A stretch of 64,000 nucleotides of DNA, from contig CAJAIA010000035.1 of the NCBI GenBank assembly GCA_903939735.1, positions 44,794 through 108,793 of the forward strand, written 5' to 3'. The DNA is from an uncultured Ignavibacteria bacterium (lineage in GTDB: Bacteria; Bacteroidota; Ignavibacteria; Kapaibacteriales; Kapaibacteriaceae). Of this stretch, positions 1 to 11,121 are shown one piece after another; positions within the stretch are counted from its first letter, which is position 1, and the number at the start of each line of letters is the position of its first letter. The position numbers were made by a program, and so were the translations under genes. The notes under the pieces are model-generated. The model did no database searches, was not told the DNA's origin, and was given only the letters and a program-made list of their open reading frames with translations.

Positions 1-669
1 GAAGAGCTGTGTGCTCGTGCGCGCAAGGCAGGAATCATCTCCGTGATCGACGGTTCGCATTCACCCGGCCATATCCCACTTGATCTTGGAACCCTGCAGG
101 CTGACGTCTACACAGCGAATTGTCACAAGTGGATGTGTACGCCAAAGGGGAGTGCCTTCCTCTGGGTTGCTCCGCACCTGCAGGAGACGATCATCCCGCT
201 TGTTGTGAGTTGGGGTGCGCGAAATCCTGTGGCAGGAGACGGGCCACTCAATGTTGAGCATGAGTTCATTGGAACCCGTGATTACAGTCCGTTCCTCAGT
301 GTTCCATTTGCGCTCGACCTGATGGCTCAGCAACCGTGGGATCGGGCACAGGAACATGGTCGCGGCGTAACGCAGTATGCGCACGATGCACTTGTTGCTA
401 TTCCTGGCGTGCAGTCAATGCGTGTTACCGGACATGATCCGTTGCTGCAAATGGCGACGGTGATTCTTCCAGCAGATGTGAACACAGACCACATGAAGCA
501 GTGGTTGTATACAGAGCGAGCCATCGAGGTTGTTGTCCATCGATGGCTCAATGTTCCAATTCTTCGGTGCAGCGCGCATCTCCACACGCAGCGTCATGAT
601 ATCGACGCACTTGAGCGTGCTGTGCGTGAATACCTTACAGATTCTTCGTTTCGCGGATCTTCTTTGTGA
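1..669 (+). CDS. aminotransferase class V family protein (isopenicillin-N epimerase-like), 5' truncated by window edge
   Basis: Frame 1 is open from base 1 (EELCARARKAGIISVIDGSHSPGHIPLDL...); PLP-Lys context TANCHKWMCTPKGSAFLWV is typical of class V aminotransferases. Confidence 0.85.
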   Translation, partial: EELCARARKAGIISVIDGSHSPGHIPLDLGTLQADVYTANCHKWMCTPKGSAFLWVAPHLQETIIPLVVSWGARNPVAGDGPLNVEHEFIGTRDYSPFLSVPFALDLMAQQPWDRAQEHGRGVTQYAHDALVAIPGVQSMRVTGHDPLLQMATVILPADVNTDHMKQWLYTERAIEVVVHRWLNVPILRCSAHLHTQRHDIDALERAVREYLTDSSFRGSSL

Positions 670-835
670 ACTGCTCCATGAACATCACGGAGTCGGCAAG
701 GTTAAGGCTCAGCTGAGCTCCGCCTTTGATTTCTAGGTCAACATAGATCTCGCTGTCCGGGTACTTATACGTCATGCTAATGTTGAGAACATCAGCAAAT
801 GGAACAGCGTGCTTGCCAAAGTGAAAGATCGTCAT
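635..835 (-). CDS. small hypothetical protein (~66 aa, MTIFHFGKHAVPFADVLN...)
   Basis: ORF 635..868; likely start at internal ATG (MTIFHFG); 3' end overlaps the convergent aminotransferase by ~35 nt. Confidence 0.5.
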   Translation of the reverse strand: MTIFHFGKHAVPFADVLNISMTYKYPDSEIYVDLEIKGGAQLSLNLADSVMFMEQFTKKIRETKNL

Positions 836-904
836 GTCGGCCTCCGTATCAAGTGACAGGTGAAACAATGTACTGTATCAAACCTACAGTGCAGTCCACC
901 TGAT

Positions 905-926
905 AAAACCTGACATTTGTCAGGTT
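905..926 (-). terminator. intrinsic terminator after upp
   Basis: Minus strand AACCTGAC-AAAT-GTCAGGTT followed by TTATC, 6 nt after the upp stop. Confidence 0.7.
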
Positions 927-931
927 CTTGA

Positions 932-1552
932 TCAGATTGTGCCAAAGAGACGATCGCCTGCATCGCCCAACCCCGGCATAATGTAGCCTTGGTCGTTGAG
1001 CTGACGATCCAGTGCGCCACACACCAGCATAACATCGGGGTGATCTTCGGTGATCGTTGCAACACCCTCTGGCGACGCAATCAAGCAGGTCGCAATGATG
1101 CAGTGATGCGGAAGCTTCTTGAGCAGTGCAATCGTTGCCGTCATGCTTCCACCTGTTGCGAGCATCGGATCAATCACGATGAACGTCGTGTCTTCGTCGG
1201 ACGGTGGAAGATTGCGGTAATACTCATGGGGTGCCAGCGTTTCCTCATCGCGTTTGAGACCGATGAATCCAACCGAGGCCTCAGGGCAGATTGATAGGAA
1301 CGGATCAAGCAATCCTAATCCAGCGCGCAGAATCGGAACGATCACCACACCACCGCGAATCACCGAGCATGTCGTGGTCTCAAGCGGTGTCGTCACGTCG
1401 ATATCGCGCGAGGGAAGATGCTTTGATGTCTCGACGGCTAAATGCATGCCAATCCGATTGACAGCGGCACGAAACACATCGATCGGTGTCGATGTTGCAC
1501 GGATCGTTGCGAGATCTGTCGAAAGTGCTGTACCGGATAGGATGATAGCCAT
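932..1552 (-). CDS. upp: uracil phosphoribosyltransferase
   Basis: 206 aa; VIVPILRAGLGLLDPFL and FIVIDPMLATGGSMTATIALLK motifs, GLGDAGDRLFGT C-terminus. Confidence 0.95.
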   Translation of the reverse strand: MAIILSGTALSTDLATIRATSTPIDVFRAAVNRIGMHLAVETSKHLPSRDIDVTTPLETTTCSVIRGGVVIVPILRAGLGLLDPFLSICPEASVGFIGLKRDEETLAPHEYYRNLPPSDEDTTFIVIDPMLATGGSMTATIALLKKLPHHCIIATCLIASPEGVATITEDHPDVMLVCGALDRQLNDQGYIMPGLGDAGDRLFGTI

Positions 1553-1570
1553 GAGTGCGCCCAGAGAGTA

Positions 1571-3175
1571 TTAGAACTTCGGGAAGAACATAATCGACAA
1601 GCGTGGGATAGAATAGATCGTCGTTACATCGGCCTTATCGACAGAGACTTGCGATGGATTTGCTGGGTTGTAGTGAAGGAACACACCCGGACGATTTGGA
1701 TCCTCAGAGATGTACTGCTGATCCTCACCTGCAATCACAGGATAGCTGTTGATGATCGCGTCGCGCTGCGTTCCGAACATGAAGTTGAAGCGTACGTTCA
1801 CCATCGGATAGAACAAACCAATCGCTGTTGGAATGTTCACGCCGAGTCCCATACCAATGTTCATTCCTATTTGAGCATTCGACACCCGTCCATCTGACTG
1901 CGTCGCATAGGTTGCGCCGATTTGCGGGACGAAGTTGACCTTGTTGTAGGGATTCAGCGAGTAGAGCATTGTGCCTTCGATGATGCCCGTTTCGATCGGT
2001 GCCAGACCATACAGTTCGCGGTCGCCAACGTTCTTCGTGTAGATAAACGTACCCTCAAAGGCAATGCGCGTCGTAAGCTGATACATCAGTGTGCCACCAA
2101 AGCTGGCAAGTCCGTCGTAGGAGAACGAGCGTGACGGACCCTTCTCTTCCTCGAAGTTCTCCCAACGTTGCGGCGTGGTTGTACCCTGGATCGCACGGAA
2201 GTAGCGCTGACGATACGTCTGCTGCTCAACGACGGTGTTTGATCCTAACGTTACACCAATGCCCAACGTGCGGGGCTTCACATACTTTGCCCATCCAATC
2301 GAATCAAGCTCGTAGTTCTCGAGCGCAATCTCAAGGTCGATGTCATTCTCGTAGTCATCCTCGTTTGGACGTGTCGGTTGCGCAGTCGTTGCGAGCGTAC
2401 AGAGAACGACAGCTGTGAGGATTCCGAAGAAGCGACGAGCAGTAGCTGTTGTTGTGGTAATGATCTCTGACAGTGGCATACCTTTAATCTCCGCAAGTTT
2501 TTCCGCCACGAGGCGGACGTAAGATGGCTCGTTTCGTGTTCCGCGATGTGGAACGGGCGTCATGTATGGTGCATCCGTTTCGATCATAACACGGTCGAGC
2601 GGTACACGAAGCAGAACGTCGTTCAGTGTAGACTTCTTGAAGGTGATGTTGCCTGTAAACGACACATGAAGACCTAGGTCCATCGCTTGGTCGAGTACGG
2701 TAACGTCACCCGAGAAACAGTGGAGTACGCCACGAAGCGACCCGTCTTGTTCCTCGCGAAGAATCTCCATCACATCGCTATCCGATTCGCGATTGTGCAC
2801 GATAATGGGCAGGTTGTGCTGCTTCGCAATGCGGATTTGCTCACGAAAGTACAACTTCTGAACGTCGGGCGGACAGAAGTCGTAATAGTAGTCGAGACCT
2901 ATTTCACCGATAGCAACTACCTTCGGCTCTGTACACTGTGCGGCGATCTCCTCGAGATCCTGCTGCGTCATATCGCCTGCGTGATGCGGATGAATCCCAA
3001 CACCACGGTACAGATCTGGATGTGCATCAACGATTGCTTTGAGATGCGCACGACGAGAGCGCTCAATGTCTGGGACGATGATCGCCGTTACGCCCGCAGC
3101 GCGTGCGCGCTCGAGCATTGCGTCGCGATCCTCTTCGAAGTCCTTCACATCGATATGCGCATGCGTATCAATCAC
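1571..3175 (-). CDS. tatD: TatD family deoxyribonuclease fused in frame to an outer-membrane beta-barrel-like protein
   Basis: MIDTHAHIDVKDF...IGEIGLDYYYD...VHNRESDSDVMEIL...HCFSG...IETDAPYMTPVPHRG (TatD), then RRFFGILTAVVLCTLATTAQ (signal-like) and a barrel-like region ending FFPKF; GTG start. Confidence 0.85.
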   Translation of the reverse strand: MIDTHAHIDVKDFEEDRDAMLERARAAGVTAIIVPDIERSRRAHLKAIVDAHPDLYRGVGIHPHHAGDMTQQDLEEIAAQCTEPKVVAIGEIGLDYYYDFCPPDVQKLYFREQIRIAKQHNLPIIVHNRESDSDVMEILREEQDGSLRGVLHCFSGDVTVLDQAMDLGLHVSFTGNITFKKSTLNDVLLRVPLDRVMIETDAPYMTPVPHRGTRNEPSYVRLVAEKLAEIKGMPLSEIITTTTATARRFFGILTAVVLCTLATTAQPTRPNEDDYENDIDLEIALENYELDSIGWAKYVKPRTLGIGVTLGSNTVVEQQTYRQRYFRAIQGTTTPQRWENFEEEKGPSRSFSYDGLASFGGTLMYQLTTRIAFEGTFIYTKNVGDRELYGLAPIETGIIEGTMLYSLNPYNKVNFVPQIGATYATQSDGRVSNAQIGMNIGMGLGVNIPTAIGLFYPMVNVRFNFMFGTQRDAIINSYPVIAGEDQQYISEDPNRPGVFLHYNPANPSQVSVDKADVTTIYSIPRLSIMFFPKF

Positions 3176-3642
3176 GCGCCCAGCTCCGCGAGATCACTGA
3201 TGATTGCATCAACGTGTCCCGGAACCTTGACCTTCTCATACGTCTTCGCAATCACACCCTTTGGGTTGATGATGTACGTTGTGCGCTCTACACCCATGTA
3301 CTTGCGTCCGTACATCGACTTTTCTTTCCATGTATCGAACGCTTCGCAGATGGCGTGATCTTCATCCGACACGAGAGGAAAGTTGAGATCAAACTTCGTG
3401 ATGAACTTCTCGTGTGATGCAACACTGTCTGGGCTTACACCTACCACACGCACACCAAGCTTTGTGAGTCGCTTCATCGAGTCGCGGAAGTCACACGCCT
3501 CGGCGGTGCAGCCAGATGTTGCATCCTTCGGATAGAAGTACAGGACGGTCCATGCCCCCTTGCATTCCTTCGTTGAGAACGTACCGTTGCCATTAGTCGC
3601 CCCTGAAACCATGGGCGCCTTTGTTCCTTCTGCGAGTGCCAT
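3172..3642 (-). CDS. bcp: thioredoxin-dependent peroxiredoxin, BCP/PrxQ type
   Basis: YFYPKDATSGCTAEACDFRD active-site motif; GTGA overlap with downstream tatD. Confidence 0.93.
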   Translation of the reverse strand: MALAEGTKAPMVSGATNGNGTFSTKECKGAWTVLYFYPKDATSGCTAEACDFRDSMKRLTKLGVRVVGVSPDSVASHEKFITKFDLNFPLVSDEDHAICEAFDTWKEKSMYGRKYMGVERTTYIINPKGVIAKTYEKVKVPGHVDAIISDLAELGA

Positions 3643-3646
3643 ACGT

Positions 3647-5335
<1,689 letters not shown>

Positions 5336-5378
5336 AGTCTTGCGTTAACTGAACCCCAAACTGCGAAAACCCTCTGCC

Positions 5379-8258
5379 ATGGGCAAACCCAACACCCTTC
5401 GAATTGTCCACCTTCTATGCACGCTTGTCCTTCTTGCAGGGGGCTTACATGCATCCGATGATGTTGTTGCGGTGCAGATTGGACGATCGACGTTCGATGT
5501 ACGTGCGTCGCATATCTACGTGCGGATGCGCTCTGCGCGTACACGCGTCGAGGCACAGAAGCTCCTGCCAGCACGGTACACTGTTGCCGAACCTCTTCTC
5601 GATGCAGCACGATCGGTACACTTTTCTTCATCAGCACAGCCTCGCGCTCCGCAGCCAATGGATCCAGCGATGCAGCTGCTATGGTCGAGCGAGGAGCAAC
5701 TGACACGCACATTTGCCGTGGAGATCCGCGGTATTGCACCACTCGCTGCAGTTCGTGAGCTAGCAACCAAGGCGCGCGAGCACGTTGAACTCGCCGAGCC
5801 CTGGTATGTCATGGAGCCACATGCGCTGCAACGCGTTCAGCCAAATGATCCGATGCAGAATGAGCAGCAGTATCTCGCTACGATTTCAGCGCTTGCAGGG
5901 TGGGAGGCATATAGCGGAGATACGTCGGTGGTTATCGCTATCTCCGACAACGGTGTGAGCCAACTACACGAGGATCTGCGTGGCAACATCGCGCGCAACT
6001 GGAGCGAGATCCCTGGCAACGAGATCGACGATGATGGCAATGGGTATGTCGACGATGCACTTGGGTACAACTTCGCAAGTGCTGCCGACGGTACACTGCC
6101 CGGAGAGACGACGAACAATGCGGCTGACGGACACGGAACGAAGGTGTCTGGACTTGCTGCAGCTGCGGCGAATAACGGCGTGGGCATCACCGGTATTGGA
6201 AATCGCTCCCGCTTCTTCCCGATGAAGGTGTCGGCAAATGGGTCATCGTCGATCATCTTCGGATATCAATCGTTGATCTATGCTGCTCAGCGCAAGTTCA
6301 GTGTGGTGAACACCAGCTGGGGTAGGGTAAAGCCGTTTTCAGCAATCGATCAATCGGTGATTGACTACTGTCGCGCGAACAATGTGCTTGTTGTTGCCTC
6401 TGCTGGCAACTACGGCTCTGGAGCGAGTGGAGATGGGTGGCGCTACATCAACTATCCGTCTGGCTATCATGGCGTGTTAGGCGTTGGCGAGACTGATAAG
6501 GACGACTACGTGCAGTCGTCATCTGGACTTGGTGGCAACGCGCAGGTGATGGCGCCCGGCTCACAGGCTCTCACTACAGAAGCTGGTGGTGGCTACACAA
6601 ACTTCAACGTCGAAGGCACGTCCTTTGCGTCACCAATTGTCGCGGGTGTTGCAGCACTTGTTCGTGGCAAGTACCCATCACTCACAACGGATCAGGTGAT
6701 CGGCGTGCTTCGTCGCACAGCCGATGACATTTCGTCGAAGAACAGCAACGTTGCGTCGCACCTGCCGGGACGTGTCAACATGCAACGAGCACTCACAACA
6801 GATCCGATGAGCCTGATGTCGTGTCGGATTGCATCGACACGTATTGTTGATCCCCTCACATCACGGACGACAGCGCGATATCGCTCGGGCGATTCAGTGT
6901 ATGTGGTTCTGACGATTGCGAATGATCTTCGTGCGATTGCTGGCGGAACGGCTCGACTGCGTGTGAGCGATGCTCTTGGATGGAGCGTACGTGTCGCGCA
7001 GGAGAGCGTGCAAATTGGAGCGATCACTTCTGGTGGACAGCGTGAAGTGTCATTCACGGTGTATCTCGATCAACTCACGCTGGATCTACCATGCATTCTT
7101 GCACTCGAGATTGAAGCAGGTGGTGAGCAAGATCGTGCGTTTGTGTATCTCCAACCGCCATCATCGATGACGACGTTTACGAATGGCGTTGTTGCAGTAT
7201 CGATGGGCGACGATGGTGCTGTTGGATACAACTCGGTGCTTGATGCCAAGCAGGGTGACGGATTTGGCTGGTTGACGCGCGGATATCAGCTGATGTCACC
7301 GAGTGGATTCTTCCTGACAGAGAACAATGCACGCTCGAGCACGGGATATGCAGATATGCCGCCGTATCGTTCGGACTTCGCTCCATCGAAGGTGTTTGTC
7401 GATCCACGCGCAAACGAAGGCGTAATGAATGATCCGGGTGCGTTATCACCAATTGGCATTGACATTCAGCAGACGGTGCGATTCCCTGATCTCCAGCAAC
7501 CAATTGTTGTGCTGAAGGTCAAGCTCACAAACACATCCGGACAAGAGCGGAGCAATGTTGGGTCGGGGTATTTCCTTGACTGGGATATCGGAAGCGATGC
7601 AGTGAACAACCGCGCACGCCTAGCGCCGGAAGCAATTCCGCAATCACTTACTGGACCAGGCAGTGCAGCCGAAGTATTCACCCGTGAAGGCTTTGATGTT
7701 ACCATCTGCCATGCCGTTGTGTCACAGTCGCCATCAGGCGTAGCTCAATCGGCGACCTTCCCGTACGCAGCATTCGTCAATGATCAGGATGGATTCTCCG
7801 TGACTGATCGTATTAGTATGCTCTCAAGCGGCACCACGATGCAGGCTGTAAACGCTGGTGATCTCTGCAGTGTGATCGGTATGAACTACCCTGGTACGCT
7901 GGCTAATGGTGCGTCCTACGAGTACACCGTGGTCATCACGCTCGGTGCTACTGCCAACGAGGCAACATCGCGCATGCGAGATGTGTTGCCAACTGCCGTT
8001 TCGGTGCAGGAGGATCTGGAAACCACAGGTGTGCGGGTGTATCCGAACCCGGCGCGCGACGTGGTCACCGTAGCATCGGAAGAACCGTTGACATCAATCA
8101 CGATCTTCGATGCAACAGGACGTGCGGTGTCGTATCATCGTGGTGATGGTCAACCATCGTATGTGCTATCGACAGCAAACCTTCCCACGGGTGTGTATGT
8201 ACTCTCGCTCCGCACGACTTCTTCGACAACGACATCGATGCTCAACATCGCACGTTGA
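5379..8258 (+). CDS. secreted S8 subtilisin-like serine peptidase with T9SS type A C-terminal sorting domain
   Basis: Signal peptide; catalytic motifs VVIAISDNGV, DGHGTKVSGLAA, GTSFASPIVAGVAAL; C-term VRVYPNPARDVVTV...LPTGVYVLSLRT. Confidence 0.9.
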   Translation: MGKPNTLRIVHLLCTLVLLAGGLHASDDVVAVQIGRSTFDVRASHIYVRMRSARTRVEAQKLLPARYTVAEPLLDAARSVHFSSSAQPRAPQPMDPAMQLLWSSEEQLTRTFAVEIRGIAPLAAVRELATKAREHVELAEPWYVMEPHALQRVQPNDPMQNEQQYLATISALAGWEAYSGDTSVVIAISDNGVSQLHEDLRGNIARNWSEIPGNEIDDDGNGYVDDALGYNFASAADGTLPGETTNNAADGHGTKVSGLAAAAANNGVGITGIGNRSRFFPMKVSANGSSSIIFGYQSLIYAAQRKFSVVNTSWGRVKPFSAIDQSVIDYCRANNVLVVASAGNYGSGASGDGWRYINYPSGYHGVLGVGETDKDDYVQSSSGLGGNAQVMAPGSQALTTEAGGGYTNFNVEGTSFASPIVAGVAALVRGKYPSLTTDQVIGVLRRTADDISSKNSNVASHLPGRVNMQRALTTDPMSLMSCRIASTRIVDPLTSRTTARYRSGDSVYVVLTIANDLRAIAGGTARLRVSDALGWSVRVAQESVQIGAITSGGQREVSFTVYLDQLTLDLPCILALEIEAGGEQDRAFVYLQPPSSMTTFTNGVVAVSMGDDGAVGYNSVLDAKQGDGFGWLTRGYQLMSPSGFFLTENNARSSTGYADMPPYRSDFAPSKVFVDPRANEGVMNDPGALSPIGIDIQQTVRFPDLQQPIVVLKVKLTNTSGQERSNVGSGYFLDWDIGSDAVNNRARLAPEAIPQSLTGPGSAAEVFTREGFDVTICHAVVSQSPSGVAQSATFPYAAFVNDQDGFSVTDRISMLSSGTTMQAVNAGDLCSVIGMNYPGTLANGASYEYTVVITLGATANEATSRMRDVLPTAVSVQEDLETTGVRVYPNPARDVVTVASEEPLTSITIFDATGRAVSYHRGDGQPSYVLSTANLPTGVYVLSLRTTSSTTTSMLNIAR

Positions 8259-8283
8259 TTCTTGTCGGTATGCGCTCACGCTC

Positions 8284-11094
8284 ATGATCGGATGTATTCT
8301 GATCATGTGCGGCACGCCGTTGCACGCACAACTCACCGTCCTGCCAGCCGAGCTCCCACATCGTCCCGATCCCGTGATTGCTGGACGTGCCAAGGTGCGT
8401 CTGACGCCAGATGCAGCGATGAATGCCGATGCAGTTCTCAATGCACTTGGACTGCGCATTGAGCGCGTGGTGCTTCCGCGCGAGCAGTCGCTGCGGTGGA
8501 GCATATCACAACAACGTCAGCCCCGCCCTTCGTCCGTGAACGAAGCACTCGAAGTCGAGGAACGTCTCCTGCGCTCCTACGTTGTTGCGTGGGACGACCT
8601 GCGTGTTACTCCCGAACGCATGGTACAGCTATTGGAAACAGGGTGCGGTCCGATCGAGTGCGCAGCACCATGGTGTGTTGCACAGCTAATGGGCGAACCC
8701 AACGATCCCCAGCGCGACAGACAAGCAATGCTTGCTGTGATCAAGGTCTACGAAGCGTGGGATGTCGAAGATGGTTCCGACACGGTAGTGATTGGCATCA
8801 GCGACAGTGGGTTGATGCAGCCGCATGAGGATCTTACAGATGCGATTGCAGCGCGACGCGGCGAGATTCCCGACAATGGTATTGATGATGACAACAACGG
8901 CTACGTCGATGACTACCGCGGATTCAACTTCTGCGCCGAACTTGGCATGGGAACGCCTGGCAACACGTGGCACCCGAGTGACAGTCACGGCAGTGGTGTT
9001 GGCGGAATCGTCGGGGCAACGGTCAATAACTCCCTCGGCATAGCAGGCGTAGCCAATCAGTGCAAGATCTTCCCACTGCGCACGATGCCCGATAACGTGC
9101 GTGGCATTGTGTACGGATACGAATCGCTACTCTACTGCGCAGTGAACAACATCGACGTGGTGAACTGCTCATGGGGAAGTCAGTCGCGTTCGTGCATCGA
9201 TGCTGATGTGATCGCCTACACGATCGCTCGCGGAACAGCTATTGTTGCAGCAGCTGGTAATCATGGATTGCCGACGCCGTTCTTCCCGGCGAGTTATCGC
9301 GGCGTGCTCGGCGTGGGCGTTGTGAACTCGCGCGATGACGTCATCGCGATGTCAGGACACGGTCCGACGGTTGATGTGATGGCGCCTGGCCATGACACAT
9401 GGACAACCGGTAACGACGGCGGGTATATGGGCTTCTGCTGCACAAGCGGCTCGTCGCCCATCGCAGCTGCAATCGTTGGCCTTGTGCGATCAAAGCATCC
9501 TGAACTGTCGCCACTCGAAGCGTGTGCAGTTGTGCGTGAATCGGTTGATCCTGCGCCATGGACCTACGTGCCATCGACGATCGACACGATGCTCCTGCCG
9601 CGCGGACGTGTCAATGCGCTGCGCGCCGTAACGGCCGAACCATCGTCAATCGTGTCGATCGTGTACGACACCGTGCATCTCGCTGCAGCCAGCGGCGCAC
9701 AGCGATGGGGTGTTGGTGACACGCTGAACGTGACGCCGTGGGTGATCAATGTGATGGGACAGTGGCAGCTCAATCGCATGCGTATCCACGCCGTGGTTGG
9801 TGCATCTGCTGATGCTGTGCAGCTCCTCGAAGACGATGTTCCTGCAGCGCTCCAACTCATTCCAACGCAGCGCACAGCGCTGCCGACGTTCCGCATGCGT
9901 ATCACGCGTGCAACAGATGACATTGCTTATGCCATCGTTGATCTGTTTGGACAGCGTGCTGCGGGCGAATCGGTGGTGCGTCGCATCATCGTTCCTGTTA
10001 CGCCTGCTCCTGCATTTGTAACGCTGTCAAATGATGACATGCGCGTGAGCATCGGTGATCATGGACGAATTGGAAACACGGATCTCGAGCGCGGCCAAGG
10101 CGAAGGCTTCACCTTCCGTCAGTGGTGCGGTCAGCTCTACGAAGGTGCACTCATGGTGACCGCTAACGGACGTGTTGTTGATGGTGCCCGTGCTCTGCGC
10201 GGACATAACGATCACTTCCGTCCATCAAAGGCATTTCTCGCCCCATTCCCTCATCGCGCCCTGCTCACCGATGCTGATGCTCCAGATAGTCTGCGGATCG
10301 GCGTCGAGGTAGAGCTCAACGTAACGCTCGACCCTGACGCGGCAGTGGTCGTTATCGATGCAACGCTTACCAACCGCAGTGACACAGCCTTGCACAATTG
10401 TGGCATTGGGTGGTTTTACGATTGGGATCTCGGTTCGCAGCCGGCAAAGAACACCACATGGACTGATGCACAGAACTGTTGGGTAGCGAGCGTTGATCCT
10501 CTCAGCCCCGTCGTTGCCCTTTCGGTGTATTCAGCTGTCTCCGATGGAGTGCCGGTGTTGAACAGTATCGACAACACGACTACGTACAACGGGTTTTCGC
10601 AGGCACGTAAGCAGTGGCTGCTCACGAGTCCTGTGCCCGTGACATACGACAGCGTGAACGATGTGGCGGCTGTGGTAGGAATGCGCTTTACGAATCCCAT
10701 CCCGCCGGGCCATCGACGTATGTTCCGTCATGTGATCGCCATGGATACATCCACACAGGGTGTGACGGCACTGAAGAATCGAGGCTACATTCCTGACCCT
10801 GCTGATAGTGTCTTTGCGGGCGATCCGGGAAGGCCGTTTCCGGTGCCAGCGACTGACTACGTGTACATTCCATCGGGATCTATCACAGTATCACCAGCAA
10901 CGTTTGCCGTGTACGACGCGCAGGGACGTCGCGTAGACGATGTGACATTTGAGACCGTTACGGGCGGACAGATCCTCGTCGTCCTCAACGTCACTCGACT
11001 GCCAGCTGGTGTCTATTACGTGTATTCCGTCAGCAACCTGATACTGCGTGACGGAATCACCAGTCGAGCATGGCCCCTCGTGATTACACGCTGA
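8284..11094 (+). CDS. secreted S8 subtilisin-like peptidase paralog
   Basis: MIGCILIMCGTPLHAQ signal; VVIGISDSGLMQPHEDL, DSHGSGVGGIVGA, SGSSPIAAAIVGLV; divergent T9SS-like tail LPAGVYYVYSV. Confidence 0.87.
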   Translation: MIGCILIMCGTPLHAQLTVLPAELPHRPDPVIAGRAKVRLTPDAAMNADAVLNALGLRIERVVLPREQSLRWSISQQRQPRPSSVNEALEVEERLLRSYVVAWDDLRVTPERMVQLLETGCGPIECAAPWCVAQLMGEPNDPQRDRQAMLAVIKVYEAWDVEDGSDTVVIGISDSGLMQPHEDLTDAIAARRGEIPDNGIDDDNNGYVDDYRGFNFCAELGMGTPGNTWHPSDSHGSGVGGIVGATVNNSLGIAGVANQCKIFPLRTMPDNVRGIVYGYESLLYCAVNNIDVVNCSWGSQSRSCIDADVIAYTIARGTAIVAAAGNHGLPTPFFPASYRGVLGVGVVNSRDDVIAMSGHGPTVDVMAPGHDTWTTGNDGGYMGFCCTSGSSPIAAAIVGLVRSKHPELSPLEACAVVRESVDPAPWTYVPSTIDTMLLPRGRVNALRAVTAEPSSIVSIVYDTVHLAAASGAQRWGVGDTLNVTPWVINVMGQWQLNRMRIHAVVGASADAVQLLEDDVPAALQLIPTQRTALPTFRMRITRATDDIAYAIVDLFGQRAAGESVVRRIIVPVTPAPAFVTLSNDDMRVSIGDHGRIGNTDLERGQGEGFTFRQWCGQLYEGALMVTANGRVVDGARALRGHNDHFRPSKAFLAPFPHRALLTDADAPDSLRIGVEVELNVTLDPDAAVVVIDATLTNRSDTALHNCGIGWFYDWDLGSQPAKNTTWTDAQNCWVASVDPLSPVVALSVYSAVSDGVPVLNSIDNTTTYNGFSQARKQWLLTSPVPVTYDSVNDVAAVVGMRFTNPIPPGHRRMFRHVIAMDTSTQGVTALKNRGYIPDPADSVFAGDPGRPFPVPATDYVYIPSGSITVSPATFAVYDAQGRRVDDVTFETVTGGQILVVLNVTRLPAGVYYVYSVSNLILRDGITSRAWPLVITR

Positions 11095-11121
11095 TCCATC
11101 GCGTGCCGTATCTTGTCGGTC

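Noticed and set aside
2687-3358. 223-aa plus-strand ORF antisense to tatD/bcp
   Set aside because: Spans two confirmed minus-strand genes and has no recognisable domain
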